DNA of 64,000 nt from contig NZ_JAGSPK010000002.1 of assembly GCF_018139565.1 (NCBI RefSeq), positions 186,001 through 250,000 of the forward strand. Direction: 5' to 3'. Made by a program: the position numbers and the translations under genes. Below, piece after piece: positions 35,920 to 44,634 of this stretch. The notes beneath the pieces are model-generated. The model had not been told where the DNA came from and searched no databases. It was given only the letters and a program-made list of their open reading frames with translations. The stretch is from Cognatundibacterium rivi (GTDB lineage Bacteria; Pseudomonadota; Gammaproteobacteria; Burkholderiales; Burkholderiaceae_D). Numbering within the stretch: the first letter of the stretch is position 1; the number at the start of each line of letters is the position of its first letter.

Positions 35920-38900
35920 TTACTCTTCCTCCCGTGCTTTATCTTTGAAGAGGGAATAGCTCAGCGGCAACAGCAGTAAAGTGAAAATGGTTGCAGTAAT
36001 AATTCCTCCCACAATCACTACCGCAAATGGCCGCTGTGTTTCTGATCCGATTCCATGAGATAGTGCGGCAGGCAATAATCCCAGTCCTGCCATCAAGGCT
36101 GTCATCAGAATGGGGCGCAAACGGGCAACAGCACCTTCAATCGCGCTAGGGAAATTCATATCGTTCTTTCTTTCGAAATCAAGAATTTGTTCCAGCATGA
36201 TGACGCCGTTTTGCACAGAAATACCTGCAACGGCGATGAAGCCGACCGCAGCAGATACTGAAAAATGCAGACCTTCGACGGCGAGACCGGCGATGCCACC
36301 GACCATAGTAAATGGCACCATGACCAGTACAAGTAACGCCATTCTGATCGATCTGAATGCCCAGAATAGCAAGGCGAAAATCAGGAAAATAGTCACTGGA
36401 ACAATGATCGCCAGACGCTTCACTGCACGCTGTTGATTTTCAAACTGACCGCCCCAGGTCATAAAATAACCCGGTGGTAAATTCACTTGTTCACTGACTT
36501 TCTTTTGTGCTTCGGCGACAAAACTACCCTGATCTCTGCCCAGTAAGTTTGCTTTCACAGAGGCATTACGACCACCGGCTTCACGGCTGATGCGACCGGC
36601 ACCTTGTTTCAGAAATATTCTGGCAATGTCAGCCAGATCGATGGTTCCGGCTCCGTTCGGTAAATTGACTTGCAGCGCACCTATGCTGTCAATGGAGTTG
36701 CGATAAGCTGCTTTCAAACGAACGGTAATATCAAATCGCTTGTCACCTTCGAAAAAAGTATTTACAGGATAATCCGCGAGCGCAGTCTGGATAGCGCTAT
36801 TGACGTCGGCCACATTAATACCTAATCGCGCAATTTTTTCGCGATCGATCACGATGTTGAGTTCAGTTTGCCCACCGATTTTGACTGCATCGACATCAGC
36901 CGCGCCTTCTATGCCGCGTAAAATGTTGGCAATCTGTTCGCTTTTCTGCGTCAGAACATCCAGATCCGGACCGAAGATTTTGATCGCGATTTCTCCTTTG
37001 ACGCCGGATAAAGACTCTTCAACACTATCCTGAATGACCTGTGAGAAATTGGTCGGAACGCCAGGTAAGACGCCGATTTTTGCAGTCATATTAGAGATCA
37101 GACTTTCTTTGTCTTTAAATTTCCATTCACTGTGCGGTTTCAGCTCGGCCAGAATTTCCATGTTGTTCGGGCCTTTGGGGTCTGTGCCATCATCTGGTCT
37201 GCCTACGTGAGCTACAACGGATTTCACTTCCGGATAGCTGAGTAAAATCGAACGCACCTGACGCTCAATATCTTTGGTTTTTTCTAAAGCAGTGGATGGC
37301 GGCAGGCTGATGGTCAGCCAGATATTTCCCTCATCCAGTTTAGGAAGAAATTCGCTGCCCAACTGGGGCGCGAGACCCAATGTAAGGATAAGAATCAATG
37401 TCGAGACAAAAATAACGCCACGTTTTTTCTTTGTCGCTGACTGCAGCAATTCCCGGTAAAACTGTTGCGTATTTTCCATCCACTGACTATGGCGCTCAGC
37501 AAGACTGTGCTTTTTCATTGTCAGAGTCAACAAAGTAGGAATCAGGGTGATCGTCAGAATCAAGGCCCCGAGCATGGCAAAACTTAAGGTCAGCGCGACT
37601 GGTGAGAATATTTTTCCCTCTACCCGTTGAAACGTGAAAATGGGAATAAACGCCAGAATAATGATGGCTTTGGCGAACAGGATGGGATGGCCCATTTCAA
37701 CGACGGTATCTTTAAGAACATGTTTTCGCCATAGAAACAGGTTGCCATGTTCTTCATTATGTTTGAGTGCCAGCCTCACCATTAATGCTTCGACCAATAC
37801 GACAGCGCTGTCGATAATGATGCCGAAATCAACTGCGCCCAGTGAGATCAGATTGGCTGGAATCCCTCGCAGATCAAGCATGATAAAGGCACACATCAGG
37901 GATAAGGGAATCACCGTGACGACAATTAATGCAGCGCGCCAGTTGCGCAGAAATACAATCAGGATTGCGACAACCAACACAGCACCGACGACCAGATTCT
38001 CAAAGACAGTCATGATCGTGTGATGCAATAAATCCGTGCGATCATAAATCGGGCGTATTTTCACGCCCCGCGGTAACTTGGCATTGACCAGATCTATTTT
38101 TTTCTTTAATTCTTCAATGATTTTCGCTGCATTTCCGCCTTTGGTCATCTGTACGATACCCAGTACATAGCTGTCGCCCTGGTTATACGAGACGATTCCT
38201 GAGCGTGGGTGATGCGTAATTTCTACGTTCGCCACATCAGACACTAAAACCGTTTTTCCGTTTTTTGCATTGATAATGACGCGACCGATATCTTCTTTCT
38301 TTTCAAACAGACCCTGGCCACGGACGACCAGTGCTTCATCGCCACGGCGGAGTGTGCCGCCGCCGACATTGCTGCTATTGTTGGTCAGTGCCTGGCTGAC
38401 CTGATCGAGTGTGACTCCATAACGTTTTAAGGCATTCGGATCGACCTGCACCTGATATTCTTTGACCGTCCCACCAAAACTGACGACATCGGCAACGCCG
38501 GATACAATGCGTAATTCCGGACGTATCGTCCAGTCTTGCAAACTGCGCGCATCGTTTTCAGACATATCCTTAGGAACTTCCAGTACATACCGGTAAATTT
38601 CACCGACGGCTGTCGTCAGCGGTGCGATTGTTGCCTGTACGCCTGTGGGCAGTGTGACACCTTGCAGTCTTTCGAGCACTTGTTGGCGCGCGAAATAATC
38701 ATCTGTTCCATCTTTAAATGTGATGGTGACCACCGACAATCCTGTAATCGAAACGGAGCGCAACTGTGTCTGCCCGGGCACACCACTCATTTCGCGTTCT
38801 ATCGGCAACGTCACCGCACGTTCAACTTCTTCGGCTGCCTGCCCTTGAAATTGCGTAACAATCTGTACTTGCACATCCTGCACATCTGGAAACGCTTCAA

Positions 38901-39006
38901 TCGGCAAATTGCTCATCGCGCGATAGCCGAAGAAAATTAAGGCGACCGTCAGAACTAAAACAAAAACGCGCTGGGTCAGAACAAAATCAACAAATTTATT
39001 GAGCAT
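35920..39006 (-). CDS. czcA: Heavy-metal RND pump, CzcA/CusA type
   Basis: 1028 residues from ATG 39006, which has GAGG nine bases upstream and overlaps the adaptor gene by 11 bases; a longer frame to 39048 lacks a site. N-terminal LPIEAFPDVQDVQVQIVTQFQG is the HME-RND opening. TM4 has GAVDFGIIIDSAVVLVE, the DFG-x3-D-x5-E motif of CzcA-like heavy-metal pumps. Large periplasmic loops and about twelve TM segments follow the usual layout. Expected to export divalent cations (Co, Zn, Cd) or Cu/Ag/Ni; methionine clusters were not assessed, so the metal is open. Confidence 0.92.
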   Translation of the reverse strand: MLNKFVDFVLTQRVFVLVLTVALIFFGYRAMSNLPIEAFPDVQDVQVQIVTQFQGQAAEEVERAVTLPIEREMSGVPGQTQLRSVSITGLSVVTITFKDGTDDYFARQQVLERLQGVTLPTGVQATIAPLTTAVGEIYRYVLEVPKDMSENDARSLQDWTIRPELRIVSGVADVVSFGGTVKEYQVQVDPNALKRYGVTLDQVSQALTNNSSNVGGGTLRRGDEALVVRGQGLFEKKEDIGRVIINAKNGKTVLVSDVANVEITHHPRSGIVSYNQGDSYVLGIVQMTKGGNAAKIIEELKKKIDLVNAKLPRGVKIRPIYDRTDLLHHTIMTVFENLVVGAVLVVAILIVFLRNWRAALIVVTVIPLSLMCAFIMLDLRGIPANLISLGAVDFGIIIDSAVVLVEALMVRLALKHNEEHGNLFLWRKHVLKDTVVEMGHPILFAKAIIILAFIPIFTFQRVEGKIFSPVALTLSFAMLGALILTITLIPTLLTLTMKKHSLAERHSQWMENTQQFYRELLQSATKKKRGVIFVSTLILILTLGLAPQLGSEFLPKLDEGNIWLTISLPPSTALEKTKDIERQVRSILLSYPEVKSVVAHVGRPDDGTDPKGPNNMEILAELKPHSEWKFKDKESLISNMTAKIGVLPGVPTNFSQVIQDSVEESLSGVKGEIAIKIFGPDLDVLTQKSEQIANILRGIEGAADVDAVKIGGQTELNIVIDREKIARLGINVADVNSAIQTALADYPVNTFFEGDKRFDITVRLKAAYRNSIDSIGALQVNLPNGAGTIDLADIARIFLKQGAGRISREAGGRNASVKANLLGRDQGSFVAEAQKKVSEQVNLPPGYFMTWGGQFENQQRAVKRLAIIVPVTIFLIFALLFWAFRSIRMALLVLVMVPFTMVGGIAGLAVEGLHFSVSAAVGFIAVAGISVQNGVIMLEQILDFERKNDMNFPSAIEGAVARLRPILMTALMAGLGLLPAALSHGIGSETQRPFAVVIVGGIITATIFTLLLLPLSYSLFKDKAREEE

Positions 39007-40159
39007 GTGATGCAACCTCGGCGTTGAGTAACAGCGCGCCTTCTTCAACGATGCGTTGTTTGTTATTCAGTTCAGCGTTCGATGCCACATCGGCGTAACT
39101 GACGTCACGGTCTTTGCGCACAATATTGATTTTTTGTTTTTGAAATTCACCTGGGCGCTTCTCCAGGAAAACATAGTTATACAAACCTTCAACGATCAGT
39201 GCTGCATTCGGTATACGGAACGCTTTCTTATCGCCATCAGCTAAAAATGACACGCGGGCAAACATTTCCGGACGGAGTTTCCCGTCTTTGTTATTTAATA
39301 TCCCCCGGATTTGTATACGCCGTGTCATCGGATCGAGCGCTAAACCAACACGATCAACAAGTGCATCAAAAATCTGATCGGGATAGGCGTCAAATTCCAG
39401 CTGTATCTTTTGTCCGTTCTTGATATTGCTGATATACCGTTCCGGCACATCAACGAGCACCCACAATCTGTTGAGATCTGTGATCGTCAACAACGGTGTC
39501 GCTGCATCTGGGCGTACTTCCAGGCCTGGGTTAATTTGCTTATCTGTGATCAGCCCGCTGATCGGGGCTTTCAGAACGAATTGCCCATTTTCGCTACCAT
39601 GTGCATTCAGGTTACGCATGCGCAAGCCGGCGCGTTTTGTTTCTGCTGCCGCCTGCAGATAATCCGCTTCGGCAGACTCAACATCCTTACGCGCAATCAC
39701 TTCTTGCTCGAGTAATTTTTGCGCCCGATCCAGATTTAATTTTTTACGCTGTTGATCTGCTTTCGCTTTTGCGAAGTCGGCGTCTGCCGTTGCCATATCC
39801 GGTGAGTCCAGTATCAGCAACGGGCTATCTTTCTTAACGTAATCTCCAATCTCGACGGAGGAGCGGATGACGCGTCCCGCAACAGGCGAGCTGACACGGC
39901 TCGTCACATTTTCATCGTAAGCGAGCTTGCCATTCATTGTGTCAGCGATGGGTAAGCTGACTTCGCTGATTGTTGCTAATTTGATTGAAGCAAGTTGCGG
40001 TGCGTTTGCCGGATAGTTTATTTTTCCGATTTCCGCTTTTGCTGTCTGCGTAGCGTCTGTCTTTTTCTCCGTCGCGGTGACCCGTTTTGCAGAATAGATG
40101 ACAGCGACACCAGCAAAAATGAGCGCGATAAGTACAACAGGGGTTTGACGTAATTTCAT
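38996..40159 (-). CDS. czcB: Metal RND periplasmic adaptor, CzcB type
   Basis: 387 residues. N-terminal anchor/signal (VVLIALIFAGVAVIY). Lipoyl halves around SSPVAGRVIRSSVEIGDYVKKDSPL and FVLKAPISGLITDKQINPGLEV, with a coiled coil between (about 125-185). The barrel (LWVLVDVPERYISNIKNGQ) and membrane-proximal domain follow. No extra His-rich metal domain is seen at the C-terminus. Gap to czcC is 11 bases; its end overlaps the czcA start. Confidence 0.9.
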   Translation of the reverse strand: MKLRQTPVVLIALIFAGVAVIYSAKRVTATEKKTDATQTAKAEIGKINYPANAPQLASIKLATISEVSLPIADTMNGKLAYDENVTSRVSSPVAGRVIRSSVEIGDYVKKDSPLLILDSPDMATADADFAKAKADQQRKKLNLDRAQKLLEQEVIARKDVESAEADYLQAAAETKRAGLRMRNLNAHGSENGQFVLKAPISGLITDKQINPGLEVRPDAATPLLTITDLNRLWVLVDVPERYISNIKNGQKIQLEFDAYPDQIFDALVDRVGLALDPMTRRIQIRGILNNKDGKLRPEMFARVSFLADGDKKAFRIPNAALIVEGLYNYVFLEKRPGEFQKQKINIVRKDRDVSYADVASNAELNNKQRIVEEGALLLNAEVASHAQ

Positions 40160-40170
40160 TTGTGTTCCAA

Positions 40171-41541
40171 TTATTCCAGACTGATACGCAGTGTCATGCT
40201 GGCTTTCGCCAGATCAGCTTTAGCGTTGATCGTGTCTAACTCGATTGCTCTGTAAGTGCGGCGTGCATCCAATACATCCATGACGGGGACTGCGCCATTT
40301 TTAAAAGCGAATTCAGTTGCCTCTGCTGATTTACGAGCCGCCGGAAGTAATTCATTTTGAAAGCGCGCCAGCAGAGTTTTTGATGTTTGCAGTGATTCAG
40401 ACTGGAGGCTCAATTCGTTGCGTGCGGCATCGATTGTTTTTGCCAAATTTTCCTGCGCTGCATCGACGGCGACTTCCGCAGCGCGGATTTCTCCCTGAAA
40501 TTCGTAGCGGCTGAACAAAGGGATTTGTATAGAAACGCCATAGCTATTGCCGGAACCCAGTTGATTGGCGGGGTTGGTTGGATAATGCTCGAACTGAAGG
40601 CCAACAGTGACATCGCGTGTCCTTGCTGCGACGGCTAATTTACGTGCCGCCAGCGCAGCATCCAATCGGGCTTTCGCCGCCGCAACGTCCGTGCGTTTCT
40701 GAATTAATTCGTCGGACAGAACGCTTGCTGGCAACGCATCTTCAGTGTGCCAATCATCGATGACCTGTAGCGACATGAACGGTGCTTTGATTCCTATGAG
40801 TAAGGCCAGAGCACTTTGAGCGCGTTTAAGTTCACTGGCTGACTGCAGCAGATCATTTTCTGCGCGCAACGCATCCACACGTACCCGGGCAACATCGGCA
40901 CCGGCAATATCCCCTGATTTTTTTCGCTTATCCGCCGCATTTAAGGTCGCCTGATAAGAATCAGAATTTTCTTTACTGATACGTAATTTGTGTTGTGCTG
41001 CCGCCAGATCAAAATAAGCAGCACCGATCATTTGTTTTAATTGACGCTCGGTGTCGTTAAAGTCCAGCCGACTGGCCTTTTCAAGATGCGTCGCAGCTTC
41101 AAGCCGTAATTCACGCTTGCCACCGCGTTCGACAAGCTGATCAATTCTGAGGGTGCTATCGACGGTTTTATTTTTCAGCGAACCTGGACCTATACCTAGT
41201 CTGGGATTGATCCCGCTGGTTTGAATTGTCAGATTTGGGTTGGGGGCTGCGCCAGCGATTGTCGTTGCCGCCTCTGCATTGGCGACATTGGTTTTTCCAA
41301 GCTTCAAATCATGGTTGTATTGACGCGCTAACTGAATTGCACGTTCCAGACTGAGTGGCGATAAGGCCGCTTCCGGAATGTTTCCGGAAATGTCGATATT
41401 GTTATGTGCCTTGTTTGATTGGTACTGAACTGGTTCAATGAGTGACTGAGCATAGCTATGTATTGCTGAGCTACATGCTGCGGCAATGGCTATCCTGACG
41501 ACCCAATTAAACTTTGCCAGTGTAGGGCAAGGTTTAGTCAT
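40171..41541 (-). CDS. czcC: Outer membrane channel, CzcC/TolC family
   Basis: 456 residues. Signal peptide ends near SYA (about residue 30). Two OEP repeats with long heptad-rich helices, the first containing ARQYNHDLKLGKTNVANAEA and the second VAAAKARLDAALAARKLAVA. The trimer forms the outer membrane duct of the tripartite metal pump. First gene of the czcCBA operon, with four phased heptamers in its upstream region. Confidence 0.9.
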   Translation of the reverse strand: MTKPCPTLAKFNWVVRIAIAAACSSAIHSYAQSLIEPVQYQSNKAHNNIDISGNIPEAALSPLSLERAIQLARQYNHDLKLGKTNVANAEAATTIAGAAPNPNLTIQTSGINPRLGIGPGSLKNKTVDSTLRIDQLVERGGKRELRLEAATHLEKASRLDFNDTERQLKQMIGAAYFDLAAAQHKLRISKENSDSYQATLNAADKRKKSGDIAGADVARVRVDALRAENDLLQSASELKRAQSALALLIGIKAPFMSLQVIDDWHTEDALPASVLSDELIQKRTDVAAAKARLDAALAARKLAVAARTRDVTVGLQFEHYPTNPANQLGSGNSYGVSIQIPLFSRYEFQGEIRAAEVAVDAAQENLAKTIDAARNELSLQSESLQTSKTLLARFQNELLPAARKSAEATEFAFKNGAVPVMDVLDARRTYRAIELDTINAKADLAKASMTLRISLE

Positions 41542-41592
41542 TTTTATCCTGCATGATGGGAGTAATACGTTGCCCCATTATGCAAATGCAAA

Positions 41593-41632
41593 CTGTCAAA
41601 AACATGACAGTAAGCTGACAAAATCCTGACAA
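41593..41632 (-). promoter_or_regulatory. Four heptamers at 11-bp steps upstream of czcC
   Basis: Read leftward: TTGTCAG (41632-41626), TTGTCAG (41621-41615), CTGTCAT (41610-41604), TTGACAG (41599-41593). Each step is exactly 11 bp, one helical turn, as for OmpR/PhoB-type response regulators bound in tandem. The array lies 52-91 bases before the czcC start, behind the sensor kinase gene, so it is the probable target of the adjacent regulator. Confidence 0.7.
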
Positions 41633-41661
41633 CTAAAAATATAAACGTTATTCTTTAACCG

Positions 41662-43059
41662 TCATTCATTATCGCGAATTGCCGGAAAGTGAACCGAAAA
41701 AATGGTGCCTCCTGCTTCGGCGTCACTGATCGTGATTTGCGCATTATGATCTTTGACAATGTCGGCAACGATTGCCAGTCCGATACCATTCCCTTTGACA
41801 CGTTCACCTGTTCCTTCGTAGATGCGATAGTGACGGTGAAAAATCAATTCTCTCTCTGCCTCAGGTATGCCCGGGCCGTTATCTTCAACGGAAAAAATTA
41901 CTTGTTCGCCTTCGGTAAAGGTGTTGACCGTGACGACCCCACCCTCTGGGGTATAACTGATCGCGTTATCGATCAGATTTTCTATCAGATCGCGCAGTAA
42001 GAAAGCATCGCCGGAAATACGCGTCGGAGCAAGCTCAAAACCTAAGTCGATATTTTTTTTATCAGCCGTGCCCAGAAAATGAGGAATGCAATCAGTCACG
42101 ATCATATCGAGCGATACGGGCTCTAGTCGTTTTCGTTCAAATTTACTTGGTTCTGCTCTTGCGAGTGAAAGCAACTGATTTGTTTGCCGTATCATCCGTT
42201 CGGTTGAAATCATCATTAACGAGATGGATCTGGCTGTTGTTGTCTCGCTCGCATATTTGTCCTGTAGCCATTCGATTTGCGCTTTTAATCCAGCTAAAGG
42301 CGTGCGTAACTGATGCGCAATATTGGCCAGAAACTCTTGTTGGGCATTGGACCCGATTTCTATTTTTTTGAGCAAACGGTTAATGGCCGTTACCACAGCA
42401 CCAAGTTCCAGCGCGTTCTCTTCAACCGGGATCGCTGACAACGCATCAAAATCGCGTTGATTCAGATCCGCCTGTATTTTCTTCAGCGGTAACAAACCTT
42501 TTGTTACCGCGATCCACACCACGCCCAGAAGTAAAAAGGTTAAAGCTCCTTCGATAAATATTAACGCTGTCAATATTCTGGTACGGATCGCATTACGCTT
42601 TTTTAGCGTTTCGCCAGCATAAATGACGACATCCTGATCGCCGGCTGAAAATTTAATATTAATGATACGGATCTCTTCTCCACGCATTTTGCCGTTTGAA
42701 AAATGAGGTTCGTCGAGATTCTCCGGCTGAGCCAGAGTCGGAAAGTCGGAATCGCCAGCCAGCGTCTGATTTTTTTGATTGCGGATCGCAAAATAGATGG
42801 TGTTGATATGATCAACCCTTAGTACCTGCTCTACAGAAGAGGGCAGATCTACGCTGATGCCAGCTTCTGTTTTATTTAACCGGGTCGCCAGTGCCCAGCA
42901 TGTATCAGCCAGACTTTGGTCAAACGCAAGTTGAGCCGGCTCCCATGCAAGCCAGTACACAAGACCGCCGCCGATGAAATTCACTAATAAAAGGGGAATG
43001 ATTAACCATCCTAATAGACTGCGACGAATGCTTGGCTGTCCGGAACTCATCAGTTTCAC
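41662..43059 (-). CDS. Sensor histidine kinase of the metal-RND system
   Basis: 465 residues. TM1 near 14-38, a periplasmic sensor of about 120 residues, TM2 near 165-190, HAMP, HisKA with ANIAHQLRTPLAGLK (phospho-His), then the ATPase boxes NLIDNAISYTPEGG, DNGPGIPEAE and GNGIGLAIV. It resembles CzcS/TctE-type kinases. The start overlaps the regulator stop by four bases (ATGA), so the two are coupled. Presumably it senses periplasmic metal and activates czcCBA downstream. Confidence 0.9.
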   Translation of the reverse strand: MKLMSSGQPSIRRSLLGWLIIPLLLVNFIGGGLVYWLAWEPAQLAFDQSLADTCWALATRLNKTEAGISVDLPSSVEQVLRVDHINTIYFAIRNQKNQTLAGDSDFPTLAQPENLDEPHFSNGKMRGEEIRIINIKFSAGDQDVVIYAGETLKKRNAIRTRILTALIFIEGALTFLLLGVVWIAVTKGLLPLKKIQADLNQRDFDALSAIPVEENALELGAVVTAINRLLKKIEIGSNAQQEFLANIAHQLRTPLAGLKAQIEWLQDKYASETTTARSISLMMISTERMIRQTNQLLSLARAEPSKFERKRLEPVSLDMIVTDCIPHFLGTADKKNIDLGFELAPTRISGDAFLLRDLIENLIDNAISYTPEGGVVTVNTFTEGEQVIFSVEDNGPGIPEAERELIFHRHYRIYEGTGERVKGNGIGLAIVADIVKDHNAQITISDAEAGGTIFSVHFPAIRDNE

Positions 43060-43724
43060 TTTTCCTCTTCCAGCATATAGCCAAAGCCACGAATTGTGCG
43101 GATCATCACCTTAGCGTTGTTGAGCTTTAAGCGTATCCGTGAGACATAGACTTCAATTGCGTTGAGCGAAATATCTCCGTCGTGCAGCAAGATGGCATCG
43201 ATGATCTGCTGTTTGGACACGACACGGTTTTCATTTTTAAGCAGATATTCAAGTATTGTCCATTCACGTGCAGATAAATCGATGACCTGACCATCAACTG
43301 CAGCCCGCTTCGTTTGTGAGTCAAGATGAAGCAGACCAAGCCTGATTCCGACCGAAGCAGGGGATGATCGTCGGACCAAGGCCTTTAAACGTGCGACTAA
43401 TTCCAACGTCGAAAAAGGTTTGACGAGATAATCATCTGCTCCCATTTCAAAGCCTTTGACGCGATCCAGGATCGCATCTCTTGCAGTTAACATCAGGACG
43501 GGAAAATTATTCCGCTGAATTTTCCGTATGTGATGTAGTACATCAAAACCATCCATATCTGGCAAGCCGATATCCAAAATCATGACCGAAATTTTTTGTT
43601 CCTGAGAGATAAAACAGGCGTCTTTACCATTGCGGGCGACATCCACCAACATGCCATGCTCGCGCAACATCTGAGAGATGCCTTCTGCCAGCACCGGATC
43701 GTCTTCGACTAAAAGAATATGCAT
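43056..43724 (-). CDS. OmpR-family response regulator of the metal-RND system
   Basis: 222 residues. Receiver domain with acidic pocket VEDD, phospho-acceptor Asp51 (LDIGLPD), Thr in MLTARD and Lys in YLVKPF. C-terminal winged helix ends in IRTIRGFGYMLEEEK. CzcR-like. First gene of the regulatory pair; the 11-bp phased heptamers before czcC are the likely binding site. No similar array is seen before its own start. Confidence 0.92.
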   Translation of the reverse strand: MHILLVEDDPVLAEGISQMLREHGMLVDVARNGKDACFISQEQKISVMILDIGLPDMDGFDVLHHIRKIQRNNFPVLMLTARDAILDRVKGFEMGADDYLVKPFSTLELVARLKALVRRSSPASVGIRLGLLHLDSQTKRAAVDGQVIDLSAREWTILEYLLKNENRVVSKQQIIDAILLHDGDISLNAIEVYVSRIRLKLNNAKVMIRTIRGFGYMLEEEK

Positions 43725-43932
43725 AAATGAAAAGGAAGAATGATTGGCGATTGAGGACGCTTACTGTTTCGGGACATTATTGCATGAGCGTTGACACAGA
43801 GACGCTCTTAAATACGCATCATGCTACGAAGATGGAAGCGCAGCATCGTCGTAGTATTGTTTTGTCGCGCGGACGATGAACTGAGTGATAAGCTGAGTTA
43901 TAAAATGCGTTATGTTGAATTATAATACTGAC
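43725..43932. promoter_or_regulatory. Divergent region before czcR-type and DUF2946 genes
   Basis: TATAAT lies at 43921-43926, only seven bases before the preferred DUF2946 ATG, which would give a nearly leaderless message; a second -10-like TATAAA lies near 43900. No good -35 is seen for either. Confidence 0.35.
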
Positions 43933-44334
43933 ATGAAACTTGGAATAATCAATCGACACTGGTATGAAAAGAGCATCTGGATCGCATGTATTGCGATCTT
44001 TTTGAATGCGCTGCTACCGTCATTGGATTATGCCGTTTCGAAAATGATCTCTCCACAAGAGATGGTAGAAATATGCTCTGCTGCCGGAACAAAATTTCTT
44101 CCGGCCGAGCAAGTTCTGCTCAGTAAGTCTTCTCCCGATACTACGCATCACCAGTTTAAACAATGTTCATTTTGTGCGACGCATGCCGGAACATTTGCGT
44201 TGCCGGTTGATCTGTCTGTGCGGTGGATGGTGCCTGTTGGTCACGCCTTGCTGCCTTTCCTGTTTTACCATTCCCCTAAGCTATTATTTTCCTGGTTGCA
44301 TGCGCATCCGCGCGCTCCTCCTGCTATCGGCTGA
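43933..44334 (+). CDS. DUF2946 family protein (first copy)
   Basis: 133 residues from ATG 43933; an ATG at 43912 would add seven. N-terminal hydrophobic segment (WIACIAIFLNALLPSLDYA), then EICSAAGTK and the DUF2946 core QFKQCSFCATHAGTFALP with the CxxC pair. The C-terminus is His/Pro-rich. DUF2946 proteins are often found next to copper-related TonB receptors and PepSY proteins; the Cys/His set suggests metal binding. 300 bases lie between it and the receptor gene. Confidence 0.82.
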   Translation: MKLGIINRHWYEKSIWIACIAIFLNALLPSLDYAVSKMISPQEMVEICSAAGTKFLPAEQVLLSKSSPDTTHHQFKQCSFCATHAGTFALPVDLSVRWMVPVGHALLPFLFYHSPKLLFSWLHAHPRAPPAIG

Positions 44335-44634
44335 TTGATTGGCTGATTGTCTTCGCGACTATTATTGAATTTTTTGTGATTCGAGCAGATATCATTCTGT
44401 TTCGATCCGTTTGCACATTCATTCATGTCGCCATGACACCTCAGCATTGTTTGTACGCTGCTGATTGTGATGCTGAATGCATCCCGGCGTACATCTTTCT
44501 ACCTGATACGCAATTTACGACAGACAGCCGAATTTATTTGCGCTGAAGCGGGCAACATCTGCTGTATTCGTAAGTTAAAACCCGTCTTACTTTTTCAGGT
44601 CAACGGGTGAGCACTATTGTGACCAAGGATCTTT
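44335..44634. other. Region between DUF2946 gene and TonB receptor
   Basis: No gene is seen. An inverted repeat ACCCGT/ACGGGT lies at about 44580-44607, 30 bases before the receptor start. A B12 or other riboswitch core was looked for and not found. Confidence 0.4.

Noticed and set aside
44335..44634. Riboswitch before the TonB receptor
   Set aside because: No B12-box or other known core was recognisable; only a 6-bp inverted repeat is present.
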